Shown here: piece by piece, positions 26,456-34,999 of the stretch | How the letters are laid out: every line of letters starts with the position of its first letter | Numbering within the stretch: the first letter of the stretch is position 1 | DNA from: Methylomagnum ishizawai | GTDB lineage: Bacteria > Pseudomonadota > Gammaproteobacteria > Methylococcales > Methylococcaceae | DNA: 64,000 nucleotides | NCBI RefSeq assembly: GCF_019670005.1 | Contig: NZ_AP019783.1 | Span: 1,198,501-1,262,500 of the forward strand | Direction of reading: 5' to 3' | Notes under the pieces: generated by a model | What the model was told of the DNA's origin: nothing | The model's database searches: none | Seen by the model: only the letters and a program-made list of their open reading frames with translations | Position numbers and translations under genes: made by a program

Positions 26456-26877
26456 GCTGGGAAATCCGTGCGGAGGCTATTCGGGAATCCGGGATTATCG
26501 CCGGAAATGGCGGGAAAAGCTTTCATGCGTGCGGCTCTAACCCGGAAGTTCGGAATGAACAGGCATGCCGATAGTTTAAACCAGGGGATTTGCCGGGGCG
26601 GGATTCCTTGTATTGCCGATCCCGCTTGCGGGGATCGGGTACGATTATCGCCGCTTTGGCAGGATCGGCCCATGGGCCGCGCCATCGGCGAACCTGGGCC
26701 GATGCCGGGGTGTTGGGGCGGGCGGTATGTCGGCGCGGAAAGCCTGGGATTGCCCGGCGTAATGGGTGGCTCGCCAGGACCATGCCTTGGGGAATGGCCG
26801 TGGTCGGCCTTGCCATAAGGCATCGGCGTATTAAAAGCTAACCCTGGGAAAACTTGGAAGCTTCCCACCAAGAATGG
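26456..26877. other. Intergenic stretch between mfd and the H-NS-like gene
   Basis: About 420 bases hold no supported gene. A GC hairpin CGATCCCG/CGGGGATCG occurs near 26619-26639. Several short frames are open but have biased composition and no motif. It must contain the mfd promoter on the minus strand. Confidence 0.4.
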
Positions 26878-26934
26878 TTCTCATATGACAGAATTCATAA
26901 TATACTATGGACGTGTTAACTGACATGGTTAACA
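26878..26934 (+). promoter_or_regulatory. Promoter and palindromic operator of the H-NS-like gene
   Basis: TTCTCA (26878-26883) and TATACT (26901-26906) are spaced by 17 bases and form a plausible sigma70 promoter. Eight bases downstream TGTTAAC (26914-26920) and GTTAACA (26928-26934) form an inverted repeat with a seven-base spacer, placed where a repressor would block transcription. The region is AT-rich, suiting autoregulation by an H-NS protein, but a separate regulator is equally possible. Confidence 0.45.
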
Positions 26935-26970
26935 TGCCCCCAGTCCTAAATCCAAACATAGAGGTTTCCC

Positions 26971-27294
26971 ATGAAGAGCAACTTTGCCGAGTTTTCCGAA
27001 TCCGAGTTGGCCAGCATGATCGACAATGCCCAGAAAGCGCTCAGGGAGAAACACGATAATAAGCGCAAGGAAGTTGTCACCAAGATCAAGGAGTTAGCGA
27101 CTTCCATCGGCGTGAACGTGGATATCACCGAAATCACCAAGCCGGTGGGCAGAAAAGGTAGCAAGGTTCCGGTGAAATATCAGAATCCCCAGAACCTTTC
27201 CCAGAAGTGGACCGGGCGCGGCATGAAGCCCAAGTGGCTGCAAGCCCTGCTCGAAGAAGGCCGCGACATCAAGGAATTCGAACTCGGCGCTTGA
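26971..27294 (+). CDS. H-NS family nucleoid-associated DNA-binding protein
   Basis: This 107-residue protein has an N-terminal coiled-coil oligomerisation region (about 8-48, FSESELASMIDNAQKALREK) and a C-terminal H-NS DNA-binding domain (KVPVKYQNPQNLSQKWTGRG then KPKWLQALLEEG). The WTGRGxxPxW pattern is the AT-hook-like binding loop of beta/gamma H-NS homologues. It is a likely global silencer of AT-rich DNA, of which this window has several stretches. GAGG precedes the start. A strong terminator follows. Confidence 0.92.
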   Translation: MKSNFAEFSESELASMIDNAQKALREKHDNKRKEVVTKIKELATSIGVNVDITEITKPVGRKGSKVPVKYQNPQNLSQKWTGRGMKPKWLQALLEEGRDIKEFELGA

Positions 27295-27306
27295 GCCGAC
27301 GGATCC

Positions 27307-27341
27307 ACGCCCCCCGGCGGAATGCCGGGGGGCGTTTTTTT
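27307..27341 (+). terminator. Rho-independent terminator after the H-NS-like gene
   Basis: ACGCCCCCCGGC (27307-27318) pairs with GCCGGGGGGCGT (27324-27335) across a five-base loop and ends in seven T residues. It starts 13 bases past the stop codon. Confidence 0.92.
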
Positions 27342-27644
27342 ATGCCCGGAGGTTTTGGACGGCGGCTATCGGTGGATGGGCGGTATGGACATTGGCGGGG
27401 GGGAAGAATTCCCATGCCCGCGGCATAATCCCACTATCGGACTCTGGCTCAAAACACCCGATTCCCCTGTGGTAAGGGGCGAATACCCCCAATTCCGGCC
27501 AGGGGTTCGGTTTTTATCGGCATGTTGAAAAAAGCCTGGCCGGAGGAAAATAGGCCGGGCGGGTGGAATGTGGCCCAGGGACCGCGGCGGGGTCGATATT
27601 CGGGTATCCACCGGGAGCGCGCTCCCACGGGCCGGTGCCCTGGA
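27342..27644. other. Intergenic stretch with no supported gene
   Basis: About 300 bases separate the H-NS terminator from the convergent end of aguB. GC-rich frames are open on both strands, but none has a start signal or motif. Confidence 0.4.
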
Positions 27645-28535
27645 TCAATCCAGGAAGCGCCGGGTCAGGCCGCCGTATTCGTCGATCCGGCGGTCGCGCA
27701 GGAAGGGCCAGATGCGCCGCACCTCCTCGGAACGGCGGCGGTCGATATCCACGATCAGCACCCGGCTGTCCTGGGCGTCGGCCCGGCACAGGAATTCGCC
27801 CTGCGGACCCGCCGCGAAGCTATTGCCCCAGAAGTGGATGCCGGGGCTGTGTCCGCTGGGGTCGGCTTCGTGGCCGATGCGGTTGCAGGCCACCACCGGC
27901 AGGCCGTTGGCGACCGCGTGGCCGCGCTGCACCGTGACCCAGGCTTCCAACTGGCGTTGGCGCTCGGCCTCGGGGTCGTCCGGGTTCCAGCCGATGGCGG
28001 TGGGGTAGAGCAGGAGGTCGGCCCCGGCCAGGGCCATCAACCGCGCCGCTTCCGGGTACCACTGGTCCCAGCACACTAGGACGCCCAACTTGCCCACCGA
28101 GGTGCGGATCGGCGCGAAGCCCAGGTCGCCGGGGGTGAAATAGAACTTTTCGTAATAGCCCGGATCGTCCGGGATGTGCATCTTGCGGTATTTGCCGGCC
28201 AAACTGCCATCGCGTTCCAGCACCACGGCGGTGTTGTGGTAGAGGCCGGGGGCGCGTTTCTCGAACAGCGAGGCGACGATGACCACGCCGAGTTCCAGGG
28301 CCAGCGCGGCGAGGTGGCCGGTGGTGGGGCCGGGGATGGGTTCGGCCAGGTCGAAGCGGGCGCAATCCTCGGTTTGGCAGAAATAAGGACCGAGGTGCAA
28401 TTCCGGCAACAATACCAATTCCGCGCCTTGCGCGGCGGCTTCGCGGATACCCTGGAGGGAGGTTTCCAGGTTGCGGGCGGGGTCGGCGTCGCCGCAGGCT
28501 TGTTGGACGAATCCCAGTTTGAGGGTGGCGTGCAT
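27645..28535 (-). CDS. aguB: N-carbamoylputrescine amidase
   Basis: This nitrilase-superfamily enzyme hydrolyses N-carbamoylputrescine to putrescine, CO2 and ammonia in the agmatine route of polyamine synthesis. The 296 residues include the catalytic Glu (LLPELHLGPYF), Lys (KYRKMHIPDDPGYYEKFYF) and Cys (VLVCWDQWYPEAAR), with the AguB-type sequence around them. GAGGA lies ten bases before the ATG. aguA ends 21 bases upstream, so the two form an operon doing consecutive steps. Confidence 0.95.
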   Translation of the reverse strand: MHATLKLGFVQQACGDADPARNLETSLQGIREAAAQGAELVLLPELHLGPYFCQTEDCARFDLAEPIPGPTTGHLAALALELGVVIVASLFEKRAPGLYHNTAVVLERDGSLAGKYRKMHIPDDPGYYEKFYFTPGDLGFAPIRTSVGKLGVLVCWDQWYPEAARLMALAGADLLLYPTAIGWNPDDPEAERQRQLEAWVTVQRGHAVANGLPVVACNRIGHEADPSGHSPGIHFWGNSFAAGPQGEFLCRADAQDSRVLIVDIDRRRSEEVRRIWPFLRDRRIDEYGGLTRRFLD

Positions 28536-28556
28536 GGCTTGGGGAATCCTCGGGGG

Positions 28557-29585
28557 TTAGAGCGGGAATTGCATGGTCATGCAGTGCAGGCTGCCGTATT
28601 GGCGGATCAAGGGCACGCAATCGATGCCGACCACATCCCGGCCGGGGAAACAACCGGCCAGCCGTTCCAGCGCGATGGCGTCGGCGGGGTCGTTATAGGT
28701 GGGCACCAGGACCGCGCCGTTGATAATCAGGAAATTGGCATAGGTGGCGGGTAGGCGGTCGCCCGCTTCGCTATGGATCGGTTGGGGTATGGGCAGCGGC
28801 ACCAGGCGGTAGGCGGTCCCGGAATGCGTGGTGAAAGTCGCGAGTTGCGCCGCCATCTTCTGGAACTCGGGATATAGGGGGTCCGCCGGGTTTTCGACGG
28901 CGGTATAGGCGAGGGTATCGGGCGCGCAGAGCCGGGCCAGGGTGTCGATATGGGCGTCGGTGTCGTCGCCTTCGGCGTGGCCGTGTTCCAGCCATAACAC
29001 CTTTTCCGCGCCGAGATACTCCCGCAGCCGGGCCTCGATTTGGGCTGGGTCCAGGGAGGGGTTGCGGTTGGGGTTCAACAAGCAGCGGGTAGTGGTTAAC
29101 AGCGTACCCAGCCCGTCGGATTCGACGCTGCCGCCCTCCAGCACGAAATCCACGCCGGTCAAGGGTATATTGCCCAGCAGTCCCGTGGCATGGAGGTTCC
29201 GCGCCAGGGCCGCGTCGGCGCCATGTCCGTATTTGCCGCCCCAGCCGTTGAAGCGGAAATCCAGGAGTTTCCGTCCGCCTTCCGGGGCCGCGACCGAAAG
29301 CGGCGCGGTATCCCGTACCCATACATCTTCATAGGGCAGTATCGCGTAGCGGACCCGCCCGGTATCGACGCCCCGTCCGGCCAGCGCGGCGGCGATATGG
29401 GCGCGGTGGGCCTCGTCGTGGCAGGCGACGATCAAGGTTTCCCGCCGGGCGATTTCCGCGCCGATATGGGCGTAGGTTTGTTCCACGGCGGCCAACCAGG
29501 GTTGGAAGTCGCTTTCCGGGTAGGGCCAGGCGATGAGGGTGGCCGCTTGCTCGGCCCATTCGGGGATCAGGGTGGCGGTGGGCAT
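28557..29585 (-). CDS. aguA: Agmatine deiminase
   Basis: It converts agmatine to N-carbamoylputrescine and ammonia. The 342-residue protein belongs to the peptidyl-arginine-deiminase-type fold. Visible features are WPYPESDFQPW near the start, the substrate loop YEDVWVRDTAPL, FNGWGGKYG, the catalytic His in HGHAEGDDTDAHID, and a distal YGSLHCMTMQ with the Cys nucleophile. The start is taken at ATG 29585; a GTG at 29594 in the same frame would add three residues. aguB follows 21 bases later. Confidence 0.95.
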   Translation of the reverse strand: MPTATLIPEWAEQAATLIAWPYPESDFQPWLAAVEQTYAHIGAEIARRETLIVACHDEAHRAHIAAALAGRGVDTGRVRYAILPYEDVWVRDTAPLSVAAPEGGRKLLDFRFNGWGGKYGHGADAALARNLHATGLLGNIPLTGVDFVLEGGSVESDGLGTLLTTTRCLLNPNRNPSLDPAQIEARLREYLGAEKVLWLEHGHAEGDDTDAHIDTLARLCAPDTLAYTAVENPADPLYPEFQKMAAQLATFTTHSGTAYRLVPLPIPQPIHSEAGDRLPATYANFLIINGAVLVPTYNDPADAIALERLAGCFPGRDVVGIDCVPLIRQYGSLHCMTMQFPL

Positions 29586-29759
29586 TGGGTTCACGGGGGC
29601 TGTTTTTCTCTGGGGTAATCGCTAATTTCGATATTCTATCGTAAAACCGGTATGCCATCGACATAGTGGCTTTTCAACTCGCCGCACCTGTCCGTGCGGG
29701 CGGCGCGGCACGGGCCGGAGCCGGGTTGTACGGGCGGTGCCGTCCGGGGGTGGGATTGC

Positions 29760-30023
29760 TCAGAAATAGCGGGAATAGGGGTTTTGACGCGGGCGGGGCG
29801 GGGCGTTCCTTAACGCTTTCCCCAAAAGATAAACGCCGAGGCTGAGCAGGGTCGCCAAGCCGCCGAATCCGCCATAGAGGATCAAATCCCGGCCACCCTC
29901 CCGGCCCAGGGTGCCGATAAACCCGATCAGGGAGATGCCGATAAAGCCCAGGCTGACCAAACCGCAATAAAGGGTGGCCATCGCGCCCAAGGCCATGAGG
30001 ATCAGGCCCAGGAAATTCTTCAT
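29760..30023 (-). CDS. Small two-helix membrane protein of unknown function
   Basis: This 87-residue protein has two to three hydrophobic stretches (MKNFLGLILMALGAMATLYC, LGFIGISLIGFIGTLG, LYGGFGGLATLLSLGVYLLG) and a basic Pro/Arg-rich tail. It starts 61 bases after the end of the exported chorismate mutase gene on the same strand. I do not recognise a family. The start at 30023 coincides with the beginning of hydrophobic sequence. Confidence 0.6.
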   Translation of the reverse strand: MKNFLGLILMALGAMATLYCGLVSLGFIGISLIGFIGTLGREGGRDLILYGGFGGLATLLSLGVYLLGKALRNAPPRPRQNPYSRYF

Positions 30024-30084
30024 CGGATTGCGCCATCCCCGACCGGGTTTGCGGGGTCGATAGGGGGTTGCCGAGGAGGCCGCC

Positions 30085-30648
30085 TCAGCGCGGTGGGAAC
30101 GCCCGTGGCGGTAGCGCGTCCAGCAGCGCCCCGATTTGCCCGGCATCCAACCAAGGGCCGAGATCGCGCCGCAGCGCCGCCGCCATCGTATCGGGATGGC
30201 CGGCCAGCAGCGGGGCGCAACGGTGGATTTCGGGCAGCAAGCTGCCGCCCGCCGCCGCCACGGCCCGGCGCAGGGTGGCGAGGTCCGGCCCGGTGGCATC
30301 GCCGTCGGGCGTTTGGGCCTGTACCGCTTTGGACAGGTCGATCAACACGGCGAACAGCCGTTCCGCCGCCGCCGCGGACAGTCCTTGCCGGGTGGCGTCG
30401 GCCCGCGCCTGCCGCAAGACCTTGGTTTCCTGTGCCGGGTCCGTGAGCGCTACGCCCTCGCGGCGCTTGGCGGCGGCGACCTGGGGCATCAGGGCGAAAC
30501 GCCGGCCCAGGGCCGCCGCGATGGAGTCCGCGCAGGATTGTGCCGCGGGCGGGGAGGCGGTGGGGAGGGCCGGCGGTTTCGGGGCGGCGCAGGCCGCGAG
30601 CAGGAGGGGGGTGGCGAGGAGGCAGGTGCCAAGGGATCGGGTGTTCAT
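30085..30648 (-). CDS. Putative exported chorismate mutase (AroQ-gamma-like lipoprotein)
   Basis: This 187-residue protein starts with a lipoprotein signal (MNTRSLGTCLLATPLLLAAC). The mature part has the AroQ helical pattern: a basic first helix (RRFALMPQVAAAKRR), then a turn EGVALTDPAQETKVLRQARA corresponding to the conserved D-x-x-x-E region. A third helix follows (SAAAAERLFAVLIDLSKAVQAQ) ending in the expected Gln. Periplasmic monofunctional chorismate mutases of this type convert chorismate to prephenate outside the cytoplasm; their role is poorly understood. The start could also be 30660. Assignment is by pattern only. Confidence 0.65.
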   Translation of the reverse strand: MNTRSLGTCLLATPLLLAACAAPKPPALPTASPPAAQSCADSIAAALGRRFALMPQVAAAKRREGVALTDPAQETKVLRQARADATRQGLSAAAAERLFAVLIDLSKAVQAQTPDGDATGPDLATLRRAVAAAGGSLLPEIHRCAPLLAGHPDTMAAALRRDLGPWLDAGQIGALLDALPPRAFPPR

Positions 30649-30741
30649 GGTCGATGCCAACGGTTGATGGGGGTCGGGCCGCCGCCCGGCTTGCCGAGGC
30701 CATGCCTGCCCGGTGGTATGGTTGGGGATTATCGGCCGCCG

Positions 30742-31419
30742 TCAATCCTGCGCGTTCTCTCGCTTGCCATCGAACAGCGGGTGGTCGCGCTGGAGGAACA
30801 AGCAATCGTAAAACCTGGATACCCTTTTCGGTATATTCAACACCGAAAAAAGCTCAAAGCCATTCGCGGCAAGCGTGGCTATGAGTTCGCTAAATCGATA
30901 GCCGTTTACAAATCTGTTTTTGATGCTGGCTTCGCATATTATGAATTTTATTTCTTTCGAGTGTTTTTTAATGCCTTTCAATACTTCGATCTCGAATCCT
31001 TCCGTGTCGATTTTCAGCCCAAACGGGCCTTCGGGATTGAACTCGTCTATAAGATCGTCGAATGTTATGACGTCCACGGTATAGCGCGCTTTTATCTGCC
31101 CTGATGTGAGTTCGGTCCTTTCGAGGATGGAGGAGCGTCCGCTGGCTTCGTTGAGTATCAAAGTGCCCCGGTTCGCGCCCAGGGCGACGTTTTTGAAAAC
31201 ATATTTTTTGGGTGCGACCTTCAGAATCTTTTCCGCCTCTTTTTGGGGGTCTACAAGAATAAAATCCGCGTCGGGGAAGGCTTTATAAAGCGGAGGCGTG
31301 CCAAAACGGACCCCCACATCGATCACCGTTTTGACATTGAGCGAGAGGCTTTTAAGAAAAGCCGGATTATAAAGCTCGGCACTGGCGACGTCGTCTTTAT
31401 TCTCTTTGAGATTTTCCAT
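30742..31419 (-). CDS. FkbM family methyltransferase
   Basis: This 225-residue SAM-dependent methyltransferase of the FkbM type often modifies sugars on glycans or natural products. The SAM loop is VKTVIDVGVRFGTPPLY, and the FkbM core LKIDTEGFEIEVLKGI is followed by the typical ending with YDCLFLQRD. The start at 31419 has AGGA eight bases upstream; 31437 adds six residues without a better site. The gene is clearly more AT-rich than its neighbours and rich in Lys/Ile/Asn, which suggests recent acquisition. No glycan biosynthesis gene is adjacent. Confidence 0.88.
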   Translation of the reverse strand: MENLKENKDDVASAELYNPAFLKSLSLNVKTVIDVGVRFGTPPLYKAFPDADFILVDPQKEAEKILKVAPKKYVFKNVALGANRGTLILNEASGRSSILERTELTSGQIKARYTVDVITFDDLIDEFNPEGPFGLKIDTEGFEIEVLKGIKKHSKEIKFIICEASIKNRFVNGYRFSELIATLAANGFELFSVLNIPKRVSRFYDCLFLQRDHPLFDGKRENAQD

Positions 31420-31725
31420 ATTGCTTTCCTGATGCAATGGTTGTGGGTATATGTTGCCTGATGTGAATCATTATCTTGGTGCAAAGCGGTGCGAAAAGCC
31501 GTTTTCACACCCTCCCGGCATTAAAGCCATGGAAGGTAAAGTTTCCGGTTACAGCGTGGCCTGAAACAGGCAATGATTATACGGGGTTCACCAGGGAAAC
31601 GCTGCTTTTACGGTGGATCGGCAATTCCCGTTTTGGCGGAAAACACCGCCATCGCGGCTTGATGCGGGTGGCGGTATAACGCCGTTCCTTGTGCGGGGAA
31701 CGGCGCTCCGGGCGCACCGCTTGCG

Positions 31726-32232
31726 TTATTTCGCCACGCCACAGGCGATCCGCCCGCCCCCCGGCTGGTCGGCGTAGTTGTCGGCCTCGGCATGGATCAC
31801 CAAGGCCCGGCCCGCCAAGTCGGCGACATGCAACCGCTTGGCCGTGACCGCCGTCTGGGTGCCGCCATCCGCCGCCACCGTCAGTAGGGGCAAGTCGCCC
31901 AGATGCCCCGCGCCTTCCGGTCCGAGATGCTGTCCGGTCTTGGCGGGATCGTAGTGGCTGCCGGCGGCCAGTCCGGCGGCGGGTTTGCCGTCCTTTTCGC
32001 CCGGACCGCAGGCCGGGCTTTCGTGGACATGGAAACCGTGCGGCCCCGGCGGCAAGCCTTTGAGGTCGGGGGTCAGCACCAGGCCCGCCGGGCCGTCCGC
32101 GGCGGTGACGGTGCCCAAGCTTGCGCCCACGCCTTGCGGGTCGATCTTGTGCAACTCGAAAACCAAGGGCGCGGCCCCGGCGCCGGTCGTGGCGAGGACC
32201 AGCCCCGCCGTCAATAACAGGGATAAACGCAT
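31726..32232 (-). CDS. sodC: Superoxide dismutase [Cu-Zn], periplasmic
   Basis: It dismutates superoxide to oxygen and peroxide in the periplasm. The 168 residues begin with a signal peptide (MRLSLLLTAGLVLATTGAGA). Copper and zinc ligands appear in GFHVHESPAC, GSHYDPAKTGQHLGPEGAGHLGDLP and ALVIHAEADNYADQPGG, and the final GGGRIACGV supplies the disulfide partner. All ligands are present. It stands 56 bases upstream of the end of epmB, on the same strand. Confidence 0.96.
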   Translation of the reverse strand: MRLSLLLTAGLVLATTGAGAAPLVFELHKIDPQGVGASLGTVTAADGPAGLVLTPDLKGLPPGPHGFHVHESPACGPGEKDGKPAAGLAAGSHYDPAKTGQHLGPEGAGHLGDLPLLTVAADGGTQTAVTAKRLHVADLAGRALVIHAEADNYADQPGGGRIACGVAK

Positions 32233-32288
32233 CGCTCTCTCCTGGGATGATTGTTATGGCGAGGCGGCAGTATAGGGGATTTCCCGCA

Positions 32289-33269
32289 TCAGGCGACGGG
32301 CCGCTTGAACGCCTCGCCCTCGACTTCCCGCACCAGTTTCGGCACCAGATAACCGGGTAGCGACGCCCGCAATTCCCGCAGCAAGGCCGTGGCCCGCGCC
32401 TCGTCCACCTCGAAATGCGCCGTGCCCCGCGCCCGGTCCAAAAGGTGTAGGTAATAAGGCAGGACGCCGTGGGCGAACAGGGTTTCGCCGAGTTCGGCCA
32501 GGGTGTCGGCGGCGTCGTTGATGCCGCGCAACAACACGGCCTGGTTGAGCAGGGTCGCGCCCGCGCCGCGCAGGGCCGATAGCGCCGCCCCGACCGCGCC
32601 ATCGAATTCCCGCGCATGGTTGGCGTGGATCACCAAGACCACCCGCAAACGGCTGTCCGCGAGGCGGCGCAGCAAAGCCTCCGTCACCCGGCTCGGCAGC
32701 ACCACCGGCAAGCGGCTGTGTAGCCGCAGCCGTTGCACCTGGGGAATGGCTTCCAGCGCCGCGACCAGCCGTTCCAAGCGTTCATCGTTCAACACCAAGG
32801 GATCGCCGCCGCTAAGGATGACTTCGCGGATGCTGGCGTCCCTGGCGATATGATCCAGGGCCGCCTGCTCGCGGCTCCGGCCCAAGAGGTTGTCTTCATA
32901 GGGGAAGCCGCGGCGGAAGCAATAGCGGCAATGGATGGCGCAAGCTCCGGTCGCGATCAGCAAGACCCGGCCCCGGTATTTGTGCAACAGGCCGGGGGCC
33001 GCCACCGCCGCCAAATCCCCCACCGGATCGGCCAGGAAACCGGGGTATTCCCGGAGTTCCGCGCCCAGCGGCAACACCTGCCGCAAGAGGGGGTCGTCCG
33101 GGTTGCCGGGCTCCATGCGGGCGGCATAGCAGCGGGTCACGCGGAACGGGAAATCCAGGGCGGCGGCGTCCAATCCGGGGAAGTCGGCGGGGTCGAGCGC
33201 GAGGGATTGGAGCAGGGTTCGGGGCTGGGTGAAGGAATCGGCCAGTTCGGCCTGCCAGGAGGGATACAT
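32289..33269 (-). CDS. epmB: EF-P (R)-beta-lysylation enzyme EpmB (lysine 2,3-aminomutase family)
   Basis: This radical-SAM, PLP-dependent enzyme makes (R)-beta-lysine for attachment to elongation factor P. The 326 residues are shorter than catabolic lysine aminomutases and match EpmB. The cluster-binding motif is CAIHCRYCFRRGFPYED and the substrate/PLP segments are SGGDPLVLNDERL and LRLHSRLPVVLPSRV. It is divergent from efp, with 80 bases between, and epmA lies next to efp, so substrate protein and both modification enzymes are grouped. Confidence 0.96.
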   Translation of the reverse strand: MYPSWQAELADSFTQPRTLLQSLALDPADFPGLDAAALDFPFRVTRCYAARMEPGNPDDPLLRQVLPLGAELREYPGFLADPVGDLAAVAAPGLLHKYRGRVLLIATGACAIHCRYCFRRGFPYEDNLLGRSREQAALDHIARDASIREVILSGGDPLVLNDERLERLVAALEAIPQVQRLRLHSRLPVVLPSRVTEALLRRLADSRLRVVLVIHANHAREFDGAVGAALSALRGAGATLLNQAVLLRGINDAADTLAELGETLFAHGVLPYYLHLLDRARGTAHFEVDEARATALLRELRASLPGYLVPKLVREVEGEAFKRPVA

Positions 33270-33349
33270 CGCGGCTGTGGTTTGGTAAGCGCAAGGCGCT
33301 CCATTATAATGGCGTGATTTTTTTGGGCTAATTCAGCAACGAGGCAAGA

Positions 33350-33919
33350 ATGGCGACAGTCAGCACCAACGAATTCAAGGGCGGTTTGAAGATCATGCTC
33401 GACGGCGACCCGTACAACATGCTCGAGAACGAATTCGTCAAGCCCGGCAAGGGCCAGGCGTTCAACCGCGTGAAGCTCCGCAACCTCAAGACCGGCCGCG
33501 TCCTGGAGCGCACCTTCAAGTCCGGCGACACCTTCGAGACCGCCGACGTGGTCGATACCGACATGCAGTACCTCTACAACGACGGAGAGCGCTGGCATTT
33601 CATGGTGGTCGAGACCTTCGAGCAGTACGAGGCCGACGCCGCCGCCGTGGCCGATGCCGCCAAATGGCTGAAGGAACAGGATGTTTGCCAAGTCACCCTG
33701 TACAACAACTCGCCCATCGGCGTGATCCCGCCCAATTTCGTGGAACTCAAGATCGTCGAGACCGATCCGGGCGTGCGGGGCGACACCTCCGGCGGCGGCG
33801 GCAAGCCCGCCACCCTGGAAACCGGGGCCGTGGTGCGCGTGCCCCTGTTCATCCAGACCGACGAAGTCATCAAGGTCGATACCCGCAAGGGAGAATACGT
33901 GTCCCGCGTCGGCAAATAA
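33350..33919 (+). CDS. efp: Elongation factor P
   Basis: EF-P relieves ribosome stalling at polyproline. The 189 residues comprise the usual KOW-like domain plus two OB domains. The modified residue is Lys34 in [10 protein letters not shown]. The C-terminal [21 protein letters not shown] is conserved. It has the lysylation-type loop, in agreement with epmA and epmB next to it. Pro-rich proteins in this window (the DUF1631 protein, the CtaA-FtsY linker, the PT-repeat protein) would be natural clients. Confidence 0.97.
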   Translation: MATVSTNEFKGGLKIMLDGDPYNMLENEFVKPGKGQAFNRVKLRNLKTGRVLERTFKSGDTFETADVVDTDMQYLYNDGERWHFMVVETFEQYEADAAAVADAAKWLKEQDVCQVTLYNNSPIGVIPPNFVELKIVETDPGVRGDTSGGGGKPATLETGAVVRVPLFIQTDEVIKVDTRKGEYVSRVGK

Positions 33920-33946
33920 GCGCCGGTTCGCCGTGGGCGGTTGCCA

Positions 33947-33985
33947 GGCCGCGATTGGATCGAGCCAATCGCGGCCTTTGTTTTT
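33947..33985 (+). terminator. Rho-independent terminator between efp and epmA
   Basis: GGCCGCGATTGG (33947-33958) pairs with CCAATCGCGGCC (33965-33976) over a six-base loop, followed by TTTGTTTTT. The epmA start is only 11 bases beyond, so epmA is translated from read-through or from a promoter inside this short gap. Confidence 0.88.
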
Positions 33986-33996
33986 GGGAGGACGCC

Positions 33997-34989
33997 ATGA
34001 GCGCCGAACTTGATTGGAGACCGGCCTGTGCCCCGGCGATCCTGCGGCGCCGGGCGGAACTCCTGGCCGCGGTCCGCCGCTTTTTCGCCGGGCGCGATGT
34101 GCTGGAGGTCGAAACCCCGCTGCTCTGCCATGCCGCCGTCACCGATCCCAACCTGCACGCCTTTACCACGCGTTTTCTGCCGCCCGGTGCCCGCGAGGGC
34201 CGCGCCCTCTATCTCCAAACCTCCCCCGAATTCGCCATGAAGCGCTTGCTGGCGGCGGGCAGCGGTTCGATCTATCAAATCTGCAAAGCCTTCCGCGACG
34301 AGGAGGCCGGGCGGTACCACAACCCGGAATTCACCCTGCTGGAATGGTACCGGGTGGGGTTCTCGCTGGCCGATTTGATGGACGAGATCGAAGACTTGTT
34401 CGCCGCGGTCCGTGGGGGCGGCGATCCGCTGGCGGCCGCCGAGCGCCACGCCTATTCGGACCTGTTCGAGCGCCATCTGGGCATCGATCCCTTGACCGCC
34501 GATATCGCCGATTTCGTGGGTTGCGCGGCGGTGCGGGGCTTCCACGAGGCCGAAGCCCTGTGCGGCGAGGACCGCGGCGTTTGGCTGGATTTGCTGTTCA
34601 GTTATTTTGTGCAGCCGCATTTGGGGCGGGGCCGGGTGGCGTTCGTGTACGACTATCCCGCTTGCCTGCCGTCGCTGGCCCGCAAGCGCCCGGACGATCC
34701 AAGGGTGGTGGAGCGGGTCGAGGTGTTCCTGGAAGGCATGGAACTCGGCAACGGCTTCCACGAACTGGCCGACGCCGTGGAGCAGGAGGCCCGCTTCGAT
34801 GCCGACTTGGCCGGGCGGCGGGCGCGGGGCGCGGCCTTGCCGCCCAAGGATGGCCGTTTGCTGGCGGCCCTGCGCCATGGCCTGCCGGATTGCTCGGGCG
34901 TGGCGATAGGCTTGGACCGTTGGTTGATGTTGCTGGTGGGCGAGGAAGAAATCGGGGGGGTGCTGGCGTTCCCGGTGGACCGGGCGTGA
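33997..34989 (+). CDS. epmA: EF-P lysine ligase EpmA (GenX/PoxA)
   Basis: This truncated class II lysyl-tRNA synthetase paralogue attaches beta-lysine to Lys34 of EF-P. The 330 residues lack the anticodon-binding domain. Class II motifs are visible: DVLEVETPLL (motif 1), FRDEEAGRYHNPEFTLLEWYR (motif 2) and GVAIGLDRWLMLLVG (motif 3). GGGAGGA precedes the ATG. The tail ends VLAFPVDRA. It lies 77 bases after efp with a terminator between. Confidence 0.96.
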   Translation: MSAELDWRPACAPAILRRRAELLAAVRRFFAGRDVLEVETPLLCHAAVTDPNLHAFTTRFLPPGAREGRALYLQTSPEFAMKRLLAAGSGSIYQICKAFRDEEAGRYHNPEFTLLEWYRVGFSLADLMDEIEDLFAAVRGGGDPLAAAERHAYSDLFERHLGIDPLTADIADFVGCAAVRGFHEAEALCGEDRGVWLDLLFSYFVQPHLGRGRVAFVYDYPACLPSLARKRPDDPRVVERVEVFLEGMELGNGFHELADAVEQEARFDADLAGRRARGAALPPKDGRLLAALRHGLPDCSGVAIGLDRWLMLLVGEEEIGGVLAFPVDRA

Positions 34990-34999
34990 AACGCCCGGT

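Noticed and set aside
31680-31706. A terminator for sodC
   Set aside because: CCGTTCC/GGAACGG can pair, but no T-run follows on the relevant strand and the pairing is short. I did not list it as a feature.
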